Below, piece after piece: positions 24,236 through 32,112 of a stretch of DNA of 64,000 bases. The position numbers and the translations under genes are program-made. The DNA comes from Streptosporangium saharense (GTDB lineage: Bacteria > Actinomycetota > Actinomycetes > Streptosporangiales > Streptosporangiaceae): NCBI RefSeq assembly GCF_014203715.1, contig NZ_JACHJP010000002.1, positions 434,001 through 498,000 of the forward strand, given 5' to 3'. Position 1 is the stretch's first letter. Each line of letters starts with the position of its first letter. The notes under the pieces were generated by a model, which was not told the DNA's origin, made no database searches, and worked only from the letters and a program-made list of their open reading frames with translations.

Positions 24236-25822
24236 TCAGGTGAGCCGCCTGATGTCCGGGTCGCCCCCGGCCAGACGGGCGGCGAGCAGGCCGCGTGCGG
24301 GTTTGCCCACGGGAGTGCGCGGCAGGCTGCGGACGGTGTACCAGCGCCTCGGCCGCTGCGCGGCATCAAGACCGCCACGCGCGATCTCCTCAAGCGCCGC
24401 CCGCGAGGGGCGCCGGAGGCCGTCCGCCTCGATGATCGCGGTGGCCACGGAGCCGAGTTCCGGGTGCGGCGAGCCGACGACCACCACGTCACCGACGCCA
24501 GGCGCCTTTCTGAGGACCTCTTCGACGTCCTCGGGCACCACGGTCGCGCCGCCGGTCTGTATCGCACCGTCACCCCGGCCGCGCAGCCGCAGCACCTCCC
24601 CCGTCCGGTACGGCTCCGCCACGTCGCCGACCGTCGCCCAGCCGTCGCCATCGATCTGCAACGGCCCCGTCCCACCCGCCAGATAGCCCTCGGCCAGCCA
24701 GGGCGAGCGCGCCCACACCTCGCCGAACGGCTGCCCCGGCGCGGCCCTGACCTGGATCTCCACCTCGGGGAAGGGTCGCAGCCCCCGCCCGTCGGTGTCG
24801 GCCGCGACGAACGACAGCTCGGTCGCGCCGTAGTAGGCCAGCACGTCGACCCCGGCCCTCGCCGCCCGTTCGCGGGCGTCCGCGCCCAGCGCCGCCCCGC
24901 CGACGACCGCCGTGCGCAGCCTTCCCCGCCGCCCTTCCAGGAGGTCGAGTACGGCGGGCAGCCGGTGCGGCACCACGTGGATCGCGGTCGCCTCGTCCAG
25001 GTGGGCGGCCAGTTCCACGGTCGACCAGCGCCCGGGGACGACCGCCGTGGCGCCGACGGCCAGGGCGTGCACGGCCGCGAAGCCGTACAGGGAGGAGGTC
25101 AAGGGGCCGGGGACCAGCACGACGTCACCGGGGCCGATCCCGGCGAGCGTGCTCAGGTGCGGGAACGACCCCGTCCACGACGCGCGGGTACGCACCACGG
25201 CGCGTGGCCTGCCGGTGCTGCCCGAACTGAAGCAGGCCCACGCCCGGTCAGACGGCGAGGCCGCCGGAACCGGGACGGAGACGGGCTCGGCCGCCACGAT
25301 CCGCTCATGTCGTCCCGGGCCCCGGGCCGGTGGGGTTCGGATACCGTCCGGAGCCACCACCGTGATCCGCTCCCGGACCAGCGGGATCTCGATGTCGACG
25401 TCAGGCGGGACCGCCTCCACGATCCGCCCACGCCGTACCGGATCCCGGGCCGGTGGGGTTCGGATACCGTCCGGAGCCACCACCGTGATCCGCTCCCGGA
25501 CCAGCGGGATCTCGACGCGAACGTCAACCGGGACCGCCTCCATGATCCGCTCGCGCCGTACCGGATCCCAGGTGGGGTCGCAGATCAGCGGGGTCGCACC
25601 GGCCAGGTCGGCGGCGAGCACGGCGACGAGCAGGTCGGCCGGGTCGGCCAGGCTGAGCGCCGCCAGCGCGCCGTGGCCGACCCCCCGGCCCCGCAGCGTC
25701 TCGGCGGCGGCCTCCATCCTGCTCGCGAGCCCGGCGTAGCTCAGGTCGCCTCCGGGAGCGCGCACCGCGATCCGGCGCGGGTGCTCCGAGGCGTGTCGCG
25801 CCACCTGCAGGGCCACCGGCAT
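24236..25822 (-). CDS. Acyl-CoA ligase (AMP-forming) with a duplicated 41-residue insertion, biotin operon
   Basis: An ANL-superfamily enzyme of 528 residues. The A3 loop is FSSGSTGRPRAV near 212 (Arg for the usual Lys), A5 is YGATELSF near 340, A7 is ATVGDVAE near 390, A8 is LRLRGRGDGAIQTGG and the catalytic Lys is in TPVGKPARG near the C-terminus. Between A2 and A3 (about residues 85-180) sits an insertion made of two copies of a 41-residue unit containing VRERITVVAPDGIRTPPAR plus a partial third. It corresponds in position to B. subtilis yhfT, in an operon with BioY; the acid it activates is unknown. The ATG at 25820-25822 is 7 bp from the BioY stop. Confidence 0.85.
   Translation of the reverse strand: MPVALQVARHASEHPRRIAVRAPGGDLSYAGLASRMEAAAETLRGRGVGHGALAALSLADPADLLVAVLAADLAGATPLICDPTWDPVRRERIMEAVPVDVRVEIPLVRERITVVAPDGIRTPPARDPVRRGRIVEAVPPDVDIEIPLVRERITVVAPDGIRTPPARGPGRHERIVAAEPVSVPVPAASPSDRAWACFSSGSTGRPRAVVRTRASWTGSFPHLSTLAGIGPGDVVLVPGPLTSSLYGFAAVHALAVGATAVVPGRWSTVELAAHLDEATAIHVVPHRLPAVLDLLEGRRGRLRTAVVGGAALGADARERAARAGVDVLAYYGATELSFVAADTDGRGLRPFPEVEIQVRAAPGQPFGEVWARSPWLAEGYLAGGTGPLQIDGDGWATVGDVAEPYRTGEVLRLRGRGDGAIQTGGATVVPEDVEEVLRKAPGVGDVVVVGSPHPELGSVATAIIEADGLRRPSRAALEEIARGGLDAAQRPRRWYTVRSLPRTPVGKPARGLLAARLAGGDPDIRRLT
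25321..25566. repeat. 123-bp tandem duplication within the ligase gene
   Basis: CCGGGCCGGTGGGGTTCGG starts at 25322 and again at 25445, exactly 123 bp apart, and the two units are nearly identical over their length (differences cluster at the GATGTCGACGTCAGG versus GACGCGAACGTCAAC segment). A decayed third unit follows from about 25556 and a partial one precedes from about 25298. The unit is 41 codons, so the reading frame is kept. Confidence 0.9.
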
Positions 25823-25829
25823 GGGCGGG

Positions 25830-26477
25830 TCAACGCCTCCCCGCGGCCCTGAGCCGCTCGCGCCGCACGGCGGGGACGGCGTCGGGGTAGGCCCGCTGCG
25901 TCCCCCTGACCACCAGGGAGGCGAGCACCACCTTGATCAGGTCGCCGGGTACGAAGGCGAGGCTGAGCAGCGCGGCGTGTCCCAGGGAGACACCGGTGGC
26001 AGCGGCCTGTACGGGGATGCCGACGAGGTAGACCACCCCGACGCCGCCGACGAGGCAGGCGACCAGCAGGCGGACGATGCCCGGGGTGCGTCCGCCGCGT
26101 TCGACGATCCAGCCGGTCAGCATCGCGCCCGGCAGCCAGCCGATCAGGAACCCCGCAGAGGGCGCGACGAAGACGCCGAGTCCGCCCCGGCCACCGGCCA
26201 GCAGCGGAAGTCCCGCCGCGACGAGCGCCAGGAGGACCGCGACGGCGAGTCCGGCCCGCCAGGTGCCCAGGATCGCCCCGGCGAGCATGACGCCGAACGT
26301 CTGCAGGGTGATGGGCACCGCGTTGCCGAAGACGTTCAGCGCGCCGGGCAGCCCGAGCACGGCGATCAGCGCGGCGAACACGCTGACCCTGGCCAGATCT
26401 CCGGTGGAGAAGCCCCGGCCCGGCGAGGAGCCCGCCGTCCCTTCCTCCTGTGACACCGTCTTCCCTTCATCTGTCAT
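25830..26477 (-). CDS. bioY: BioY biotin transporter, substrate-binding S component
   Basis: A protein of 215 residues. After a 30-residue hydrophilic start it has six membrane helices with the BioY signatures: PITLQTFGVMLAGAILG near 67-83, PLLAGGRGGLGVFVAPSAGFLIGW (read PLLAGGRGG ... PSAGFLIGW), and the C-terminal FVPGDLIKVVLASLV. It captures biotin and hands it to the EcfA/T module encoded four genes downstream in the same operon. The ATG at 26475-26477 was chosen; a GTG seven codons later (after GAAGGGAAGAC) is equally possible, and the ATG at 26528 is unlikely. Confidence 0.9.
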   Translation of the reverse strand: MTDEGKTVSQEEGTAGSSPGRGFSTGDLARVSVFAALIAVLGLPGALNVFGNAVPITLQTFGVMLAGAILGTWRAGLAVAVLLALVAAGLPLLAGGRGGLGVFVAPSAGFLIGWLPGAMLTGWIVERGGRTPGIVRLLVACLVGGVGVVYLVGIPVQAAATGVSLGHAALLSLAFVPGDLIKVVLASLVVRGTQRAYPDAVPAVRRERLRAAGRR

Positions 26478-26605
26478 GAGATCGATCCCACACCAGGAGG
26501 TGCCGGGCGGCGCATGGAGGAACCCCACAACATTCCATGCGGCCGTCTGGGAGAACGGATACCGGCCCCCATCCGCGCACCACCCATACTCGTACGAAGG
26601 AGGGT

Positions 26606-26637
26606 ATACGGTAACTTTAGGTGCCCAACCAGCACCT
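26606..26637 (-). promoter_or_regulatory. Candidate bioY promoter with a 19-bp dyad
   Basis: AGGTGC-CCAACCA-GCACCT (26619-26637) is a perfect 6+7+6 inverted repeat, 140 bp before bioY and 11 bp past the tetR-like stop. On the minus strand TGGTTG, 17 bp, then TATACC could be a -35/-10 pair overlapping the dyad. Bacterial bioY operons are usually biotin-repressed (BirA, BioQ or BioR); this dyad does not match a site I know, and it could simply end the upstream gene. Confidence 0.3.
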
Positions 26638-26648
26638 TTCAGTGATCC

Positions 26649-27191
26649 TCAGGGGTCCGTACGGCCGAGCGGACCGAGGGCGGCCAACGCGGCGTCGACG
26701 GCGGCGGCCTTGACCACGTCCCTGGGAAGGTCGGCGTGCTCGACCACGCAGTCGGACATGCCGCCGAACGCCACGGTGGCGCGGATCCGCGCGGCGTCGG
26801 AGGGGGCCGGGCCGAGCAGGAGCGTGGTCAGCTCCTTACGCCAGAGCCACATCCGGTCGACCAGGTCCAGCTCGACGAGCACGGTCGGCGCGTGCAGGAC
26901 CATCGCGATCTCCTCGCGGTAGTGCCAGATGAGATCGAAGTAGTCCTCAAGCAGCCGCCGCCCCTCCCCTGGCTCGCGTCCGGCGACAAACGCCTCAAGC
27001 TCGGCCACGACGGGCTGCAGGATGCTCCTGACCAGCTCCTCCCGCGAGGAGAAGTGGTAGTAGAGAGCCGGTTTCGTGATGCCGAGCCGGTCGGAGATCT
27101 GCTTGAGGCTGGTGTTCTGCACGCCCTGTTCGAGGAAGAGCTCACGTGCCGTCGCCTGGATGCGGATCTTGGTATCCGAGGGTCTCGCCAT
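26649..27191 (-). CDS. TetR-family repressor of the adjacent flavin monooxygenase
   Basis: A protein of 180 residues. The N-terminal helix-turn-helix reads IRIQATARELFLEQGVQNTSL, then QISDRLGITKPALYYHF, the classical TetR motif; the rest is an all-helical ligand domain. It is divergent from the monooxygenase, and three copies of a 20-bp palindromic site fill the 112-bp gap, the first only 16 bp before this start. Repression of both genes with relief by the monooxygenase substrate is the usual scheme for this arrangement. The ATG at 27189-27191 has no clear ribosome binding site. Confidence 0.9.
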   Translation of the reverse strand: MARPSDTKIRIQATARELFLEQGVQNTSLKQISDRLGITKPALYYHFSSREELVRSILQPVVAELEAFVAGREPGEGRRLLEDYFDLIWHYREEIAMVLHAPTVLVELDLVDRMWLWRKELTTLLLGPAPSDAARIRATVAFGGMSDCVVEHADLPRDVVKAAAVDAALAALGPLGRTDP

Positions 27192-27206
27192 GAACCAAGG
27201 GTATCG

Positions 27207-27293
27207 CTTACCTATCGTTCAGTAAGACTTGCGCCTCACCGGCAACCGTGCTTACCTATCGTTCAGTAAGGAACTTACCTCCCGTTAAGTAAG
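27207..27293. promoter_or_regulatory. Triple TetR operator
   Basis: CTTACCTATCGTTCAGTAAG occurs at 27207-27226 and again, identical, at 27251-27270; a third site CTTACCTCCCGTTAAGTAAG is at 27274-27293. Each has CTTAC/GTAAG palindromic ends. The last abuts the AAGGAG ribosome binding site of the monooxygenase, so bound protein would block transcription there; the first lies in the regulator's own promoter. Confidence 0.85.
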
Positions 27294-27303
27294 GAGACGG
27301 CGC

Positions 27304-28545
27304 ATGCGGATCCTCATCTCCGGCGCCAGCGTCGCCGGTCCCGTCCTGGCCTACTGGCTCACCAGGTACGGCTTCGCCGTCACCGTCGTCGAACGCGCCC
27401 CGGCCCTGCGCAAGGCGGGCGGCCACGCGGTCGACCTGTTCCGCCCGGCCATGGACATCGTCGACAGGATGGGGCTGGCCGAGGCCGTACAGTCCAGGAA
27501 GACCGGCACCGAGTGGCTCTCCTTCCTCGTCGAGGGCGACGACCGCCCGCGCACGGTCGAGGTCGGCAGGCTGATGCGCGTCATGTCCGACCGGCATGTC
27601 GAGATCATGCGCGACGACCTGGGCGAGATCCTCTACGAGGCCACCCGGCACGATGCCGAGTACGTCTTCGGTGACTCCATCGCCTCCCTGACCGAGGACG
27701 CGGACGGCGTCGAGGTCACCTTCGAACGCGGACGGCCCCGCAGGTTCGACCTGGTGATCGGCGCCGACGGACTGCACTCCAACGTCCGGCGCCTGGTCTT
27801 CGGCCCCGAGTCGCGCTACTCGACCTGGATCGGGGCCTACCTGGCGGTCATGTCGATCCCCAACTACCTGGGCCTGCGCGACCGCATGACGGGCCTCACC
27901 GGCGTGAACAGAATGGTCGGCGTGTACGGCGGCGCCCACCTGGACGACGCCCGCGCCATCTTCATGTTCCGTCCCGAGGCCGAACTCGACTACCACCACC
28001 GGGACGTCGCCCGGCAGAAGGAACTGCTGCGCGAGCAGTTCGCCGGGATGGGATGGGAGGTCCCCCGCCTGCTGGGCGAGGAGCTCGACCGCGCCACGGC
28101 GTTCTACTTCGACTCGGTCACCCAGCTACGCATGGACACCTGGTCACGGGGCCGGGTGAGCCTGGCCGGGGACGCGGGCTACTGCCCCGGCCCCGCGGTC
28201 GGCGGCAGCACCAGCCTGGCCGTCGTCGGCGCCTACGTCCTCGCGGGCGAGCTTGCCGAGGCCGGGGGCGACCACACCCGCGCCTTCCCCGCCTACGAGC
28301 AGGAGATCGGCGACTACGTACGGCGCAGCCGCGCCTTCGCCGTAGGAGCCGCCAAGCGGCTGATCCCCGCCACCCCCGGAGCCCTGCGGACCATGAAGCA
28401 GAGCGTGTGGCTGGTCAACCACATCCCCACCCCCGTCGCGCGCGCCCTGACCAGCCTGGGCGCCAGGGGACTACGCCTGCACGACGAGATCACCACAAAG
28501 GACTACCAGAGCCACCTGACCCCGAGAACCAGCGTCCCCCGCTGA
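27304..28545 (+). CDS. FAD-dependent aromatic monooxygenase, TetX/RdmE-like
   Basis: Hydroxylates or oxidises an aromatic or antibiotic-like substrate with FAD and NAD(P)H. The 413-residue protein begins MRILISGASVAGPVLAYWL (dinucleotide-binding GxxxxG), has LVIGADGLHSNVRRLVF (the DG motif) near 155 and the second FAD motif VSLAGDAGYCPGPAVGGST near 290. Regulation by an adjacent TetR repressor through three operators suggests an inducible detoxification or tailoring step. The ATG at 27304 has AAGGAG 8 bases upstream. Confidence 0.9.
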   Translation: MRILISGASVAGPVLAYWLTRYGFAVTVVERAPALRKAGGHAVDLFRPAMDIVDRMGLAEAVQSRKTGTEWLSFLVEGDDRPRTVEVGRLMRVMSDRHVEIMRDDLGEILYEATRHDAEYVFGDSIASLTEDADGVEVTFERGRPRRFDLVIGADGLHSNVRRLVFGPESRYSTWIGAYLAVMSIPNYLGLRDRMTGLTGVNRMVGVYGGAHLDDARAIFMFRPEAELDYHHRDVARQKELLREQFAGMGWEVPRLLGEELDRATAFYFDSVTQLRMDTWSRGRVSLAGDAGYCPGPAVGGSTSLAVVGAYVLAGELAEAGGDHTRAFPAYEQEIGDYVRRSRAFAVGAAKRLIPATPGALRTMKQSVWLVNHIPTPVARALTSLGARGLRLHDEITTKDYQSHLTPRTSVPR

Positions 28546-29080
28546 CCCCTCCCGGCCGCCTCCGGACCGCAGCATCCGGGTCCGGCGGGACGCGGCAGGG
28601 ACCCCGGCGACCCGGAGCGGCTCCTTCCCGGCTCCTGTCCGCCAGACCGCGCGGGCCCTCGATCTCCCAGGCCGTCGTTCACCCGCCGGTTCATGACCCG
28701 GACCGGGCGAAGCAGTCCCCACCTCAGCTCACAGGGCGAGGAGCACCTGCGGAACGGCTCTCACCCCGTCGGATCGCATGAACCGGAAGCACCCGATCTT
28801 CCTGAACCATCTTCCATCCACCCGCTCACCCAGCCCGAACGTGTCCGTTTTCTCCCGGTCGGACGGAGCAACTCCCCATTGGACCATGCATGGGGCCCGC
28901 CTTCCGTCCGCCAGACCACATGAGCCAGGAGCACCCGACACCCCCGGAAGGTCCAAGCCTCCACGCCGGACCTCGGAGACCAGACCGCTCACCAGAGGCC
29001 GGAAAGCCCTCCCCTCGGCCGTCAATCCAGGCACCGGCCACGCCAGGCGGACCGGATCACCGAGGCCGGAAGCGCCCGGG
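28546..29080. other. Intergenic stretch without a recognisable gene
   Basis: Between the monooxygenase stop and the end of the DinB-fold gene are 535 bp. Reading frames of 60-180 codons exist on both strands, but none has a domain, a consistent ribosome binding site or the GC pattern of a gene here; they are low in hydrophobic periodicity and rich in Pro/Arg/Ser. No strong hairpin or repeat was found. It may be the remains of a lost gene. Confidence 0.5.
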
Positions 29081-29662
29081 TCAGGCGGACCAGTTCGGGT
29101 CTCGGCCGAGGAGACCGAGGAGGCGGTGCTGGAGAGGGGCGTCGTCGGGGACCCTGACCTCGGGGCCGAAGACGACGACCCCCCGGCCGAAGGCACCGGG
29201 AATCCGCATCTCGTCGGGGAGGTGCTGGAGACCGGGCCACATCGCCTCGACCTCGGCCGGGTCGATCGTGTCATCCTGCCCGGTGGCCCGGGCCAGGTCC
29301 CAGCCGTGCATCACCATGTCGATGCTGACGACCTGGTCGATGTGCCGCTCGACGGTCAGGCGCCCCGCCGGGGCGTCCACCTCCCTCTTGGCCGTGGCCG
29401 GGTCGTCGAGCAGTGCCTCCACGTCGGCGCGGGCCGCCACGAAAGCGGCGAGCGGGTCCTCCGCGACGGACGGCGCCGGGCTCAGCGACCGGCCCAGGGG
29501 TCTGAGCATCACGGCGTGCATGTCGACGATGTGGCCGACGACGTCTCGCGCGGTCCACTCCGCGCAGGGGGACGGGTCGGACCAGCGGCCTGGCTCCACA
29601 GCGGCGACCTTGGCCGCGAAGATGTCGGCACGGTTTCGGTAGCGGGTGGCGATGTCACTCAT
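29081..29662 (-). CDS. DinB-superfamily protein (TIGR03086 / mycothiol-dependent maleylpyruvate isomerase-like)
   Basis: A four-helix-bundle protein of 193 residues. The pattern SPCAEWTARDVVGHIVDMHAVML (around residues 32-54; first His of the metal site in GHIVDMH) and the later MHGWDLARATGQ with the third ligand near 118 are diagnostic of actinobacterial DinB-like proteins that bind a divalent metal and often use mycothiol. The substrate cannot be read. The ATG at 29660-29662 is the only reasonable start. It is not obviously linked to its neighbours; 105 bp separate it from the histidine kinase gene. Confidence 0.8.
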   Translation of the reverse strand: MSDIATRYRNRADIFAAKVAAVEPGRWSDPSPCAEWTARDVVGHIVDMHAVMLRPLGRSLSPAPSVAEDPLAAFVAARADVEALLDDPATAKREVDAPAGRLTVERHIDQVVSIDMVMHGWDLARATGQDDTIDPAEVEAMWPGLQHLPDEMRIPGAFGRGVVVFGPEVRVPDDAPLQHRLLGLLGRDPNWSA

Positions 29663-29767
29663 GAGGGGGTCCCGTTCGCGTCGGCGTCGCCGAGGACGCT
29701 ATCGCGGGCCTCCGACAGTATTCCGGAGCCGCCGCCCTACCAAGACGGGCGCGAAGGACTGGGCAGG

Positions 29768-30952
29768 TCAGGCGAGGTCCAGCCGGACGATCGCGCCTCC
29801 GTCCGGGGCGTTGGCGAAGCTGAGGTGTGCCCCAAGGACCCGGGCCTGCCCCGCGGCGATGGTCAGTCCGAGGCCGATGCCGTCCCCGCGGGCGGCCGAG
29901 CCGGTGCCGAACCGCTGCGGGCCGTGCTCGCGGAGCGTGACGAGCATCGGCTCGGGGAAGCCGGGGCCGTGGTCCCTGACCGTCACGCTGAACCCGGTCA
30001 CGTCGACCCGCACGGGCGGGGCTCCGTGTCTGGCCGCGTTGCTGACGAGGTTGGCGAGGATCCGCTCGACCCGCCGGGGATCGGTCTCCACCTCGGCCTC
30101 ACCGGAGACGAGCACCTCGACGTCCGGCACCCCCGAGGCCGCGACCGCCCTCCTGGCCAGCGTCCCCGAGGAACGGACCTCCCTGGCCGGTGTCTCGGCC
30201 GAGGCGTCGAGCCGGGCCACCTCCAGGACGTCCTCGACCAGGCGGCGCAGCGTCGCGGCGCTGTCCCTGACCAGCTCGGCGGGCCGTCCCTCGGGTAACA
30301 GCCCGGCCGCCGTGACCAGGCCCGCGACGGGGGTGCGCAGCTCGTGGGCGATGTCGGCGGTGACCCGCCGTTCGGCCTCAAGCCTGGCCCGCAACGCGTC
30401 GGCCATCTGGTCGAGCGCCGCCCCGACGGCCGCGATCTCGTCCCGGCCCCGCGCCTCGACCCGGGCGGACAGGTCGCCCTCCGCGATGTGCGCGGCCGTC
30501 CTCGCCACCGCGCGGATCCTGCTGCTGAGGCCGGTCGCGACCACCAGCCCCACCCCGGAGGCGAACAGCGCCGCCGCCAGGCCGGAACCGAGGAGGATCC
30601 GGTCGAGCCGGGCCAGCTCGGCGTTCTCCGCCTGGTAGGAGCGGTGCAGCGAGAGCGTCTGCCCGTCGGTCCTGGTCGCCGCCCAGAGGGTGGCGCCGTC
30701 CTGCAGGTAGGTGGCCCGGGTCCCCTCGCCGAGGGCCGCGGCCAGCGGCGCGGGGACGGCCCCGCTCGTCAGGGGGGTGTCCTGCCCCTCCTGGTAGCGG
30801 ACCAGGGTGCTCGTCAGCTCGGCGTCCAGGCCACGCCGCGCGGAGTCGAGCGTGACGACGGCCGTGCGCGTGTGGACCAGGAGGCCCAGGACGGCGGCGA
30901 CGAGCACCGACATCCCCACGATGAGCAGGCTGAGCTTCGCGCGCAGACCCAT
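29768..30952 (-). CDS. Sensor histidine kinase (CseC-like position)
   Basis: A protein of 394 residues with two membrane helices (about 5-27 and 120-143) flanking an extracytoplasmic sensor of about 90 residues, a HAMP linker (LSSRIRAVARTAAHIAEGDL), a HisKA box DIAHELRTPVAGL (phospho-accepting His near 207), an N-box LVSNAARHG, and the ATP lid DGIGLGLTI near 360. It phosphorylates the response regulator encoded 3 bp upstream. Two lipoprotein genes come first in the same operon, as cseA does before cseB-cseC in Streptomyces, which senses cell-envelope stress; the parallel is by position and domain type. Confidence 0.9.
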   Translation of the reverse strand: MGLRAKLSLLIVGMSVLVAAVLGLLVHTRTAVVTLDSARRGLDAELTSTLVRYQEGQDTPLTSGAVPAPLAAALGEGTRATYLQDGATLWAATRTDGQTLSLHRSYQAENAELARLDRILLGSGLAAALFASGVGLVVATGLSSRIRAVARTAAHIAEGDLSARVEARGRDEIAAVGAALDQMADALRARLEAERRVTADIAHELRTPVAGLVTAAGLLPEGRPAELVRDSAATLRRLVEDVLEVARLDASAETPAREVRSSGTLARRAVAASGVPDVEVLVSGEAEVETDPRRVERILANLVSNAARHGAPPVRVDVTGFSVTVRDHGPGFPEPMLVTLREHGPQRFGTGSAARGDGIGLGLTIAAGQARVLGAHLSFANAPDGGAIVRLDLA

Positions 30953-30955
30953 GCG

Positions 30956-31618
30956 TCATCTCCGCAGCTTGTAGCCGAAACCGCGCACGGTCTCGATGTG
31001 GTCATTGCCGATCTTGGCCCTGAGCCGCTGCACGTGGACGTCGACGACCCTGGTGTCCCCGTCCCAGGCGTAGTCCCAGACCCGGTGGAGCAGGGTGTCC
31101 CTCGACAGCACGACCCCCGGCTCGGCGGCGAACTCCAGCAGGAGCTTCAGCTCGGTCGGCGTCAGCGCCACCCGTTCGCCGCACAGCCGTACCTCCATGG
31201 ACTCGACGTCGATCGCGAGGTCGCCGAAGGTGAGCGTCGCGTTCGCCTGGCCGGGCATGGCGGCGCGGCGGAGCACGGCGCGGATCCTGGCGTGGAGCAC
31301 GGCGGCGTCGAACGGCTTGGTGACGTAGTCGTCGGCCCCGGCCTCCAGGGCGTTGATCACGTCGATCGCGTCGGACCTGGCGGAGATCATGATGATCGGG
31401 GTCTCCCCCTCCTCCCTGATCCGTCTGGCCAGGCTGACCCCGTCCAGGTGCGGAAGCATGACGTCCAGCAGCGCGACGTCCGGTCGCCGGGCGCGGAACT
31501 CGGTCAGGCCGCCCAGCCCGTCGGAGGCGGTCCGCACACGCATGCCGTACAGCTCCAGGGCCATGCCCGTGGCCTCGCGGATCACCGGGTCGTCCTCGAC
31601 CAGGAGCACGTCGGTCAT
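30956..31618 (-). CDS. OmpR-family response regulator
   Basis: A protein of 220 residues. The receiver domain (1-118) has acidic pocket VEDD, phospho-Asp in VALLDVMLP near residue 52, Thr/Ser switch MISARSD and Lys in VTKPFDA. The winged-helix domain reads LTPTELKLLLEFAAEPGVV and ends VQRLRAKIGNDHIETVRGFGYKL. It is encoded 3 bp downstream of the lipoprotein and 3 bp upstream of the kinase. The target genes are unknown. Confidence 0.92.
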   Translation of the reverse strand: MTDVLLVEDDPVIREATGMALELYGMRVRTASDGLGGLTEFRARRPDVALLDVMLPHLDGVSLARRIREEGETPIIMISARSDAIDVINALEAGADDYVTKPFDAAVLHARIRAVLRRAAMPGQANATLTFGDLAIDVESMEVRLCGERVALTPTELKLLLEFAAEPGVVLSRDTLLHRVWDYAWDGDTRVVDVHVQRLRAKIGNDHIETVRGFGYKLRR

Positions 31619-31621
31619 CGC

Positions 31622-32062
31622 TCAGGACTCCGGCACCGTGAGTCTCCCACCGGTCAGCTCCTTGACCCTGTCGGGAGGAAGGCCGTCGGCCTTCACGGTG
31701 AACCGGCCGTAGTATCCGGCCCGTTCATGCCAGGTCAGCTCGCTGAGCGTGATCGTCCCCCGGTAGGGCCTCTCCTGGCAGTCGGGCAGGCACCACATGC
31801 TGATCAGCTCGCCCGTTCCCACGGCGCTCTCTCCTCCCCAGGACTCCCAGCGGATCCCGGTGACGCTGTTGAACTCGTCCAACGCGAGCCTGCTTGGCCG
31901 CCGGAGTGGATCACCCGGGTAGGCGACCACGTAGACGGGTCCCCGGGGTGGCTTGGACGGCGGCGCCGACCCCTCCACCCGCACCCCGCCGTCCGCCCCG
32001 CACCCCGCCACCGTCAGGACGGCCGCGCACAGGAGGGCTGCTCGCTTCACACCGGTCATCAT
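31622..32062 (-). CDS. Lipoprotein with a WCLPxCQ motif, two-component operon
   Basis: A protein of 146 residues exported through a lipobox (LTVAGCGAD, Cys near residue 21), so tethered outside the membrane. The mature part shares with the next gene the block WESWGGESAVGTGELISMWCLPDCQ (here up to ISMW, then CLPDCQERPYRGTITLS), including two Cys that could form a disulfide. The paralogue shows the family is duplicated in tandem. Being in the operon of a two-component system it probably modulates the sensor, as CseA does for CseC. The start is an ATG at 32062 without a good ribosome binding site; a GTG five codons on (MKRAALLC) is possible. Confidence 0.75.
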   Translation of the reverse strand: MMTGVKRAALLCAAVLTVAGCGADGGVRVEGSAPPSKPPRGPVYVVAYPGDPLRRPSRLALDEFNSVTGIRWESWGGESAVGTGELISMWCLPDCQERPYRGTITLSELTWHERAGYYGRFTVKADGLPPDRVKELTGGRLTVPES

Positions 32063-32112
32063 CGTGTGGAGGGTATGCGACCCGCTGACCCCTCCGCCCA
32101 GGAACCCGCAGT

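Noticed and set aside
25321-25566. Possible CRISPR repeats or integron sites
   Set aside because: Only two full 123-bp copies, contiguous and in frame inside a coding gene.
28693-29274. Several 70-180-codon frames between the monooxygenase and DinB-fold genes
   Set aside because: Overlapping frames on both strands with no domain or codon preference; part is antisense to the DinB-fold gene.
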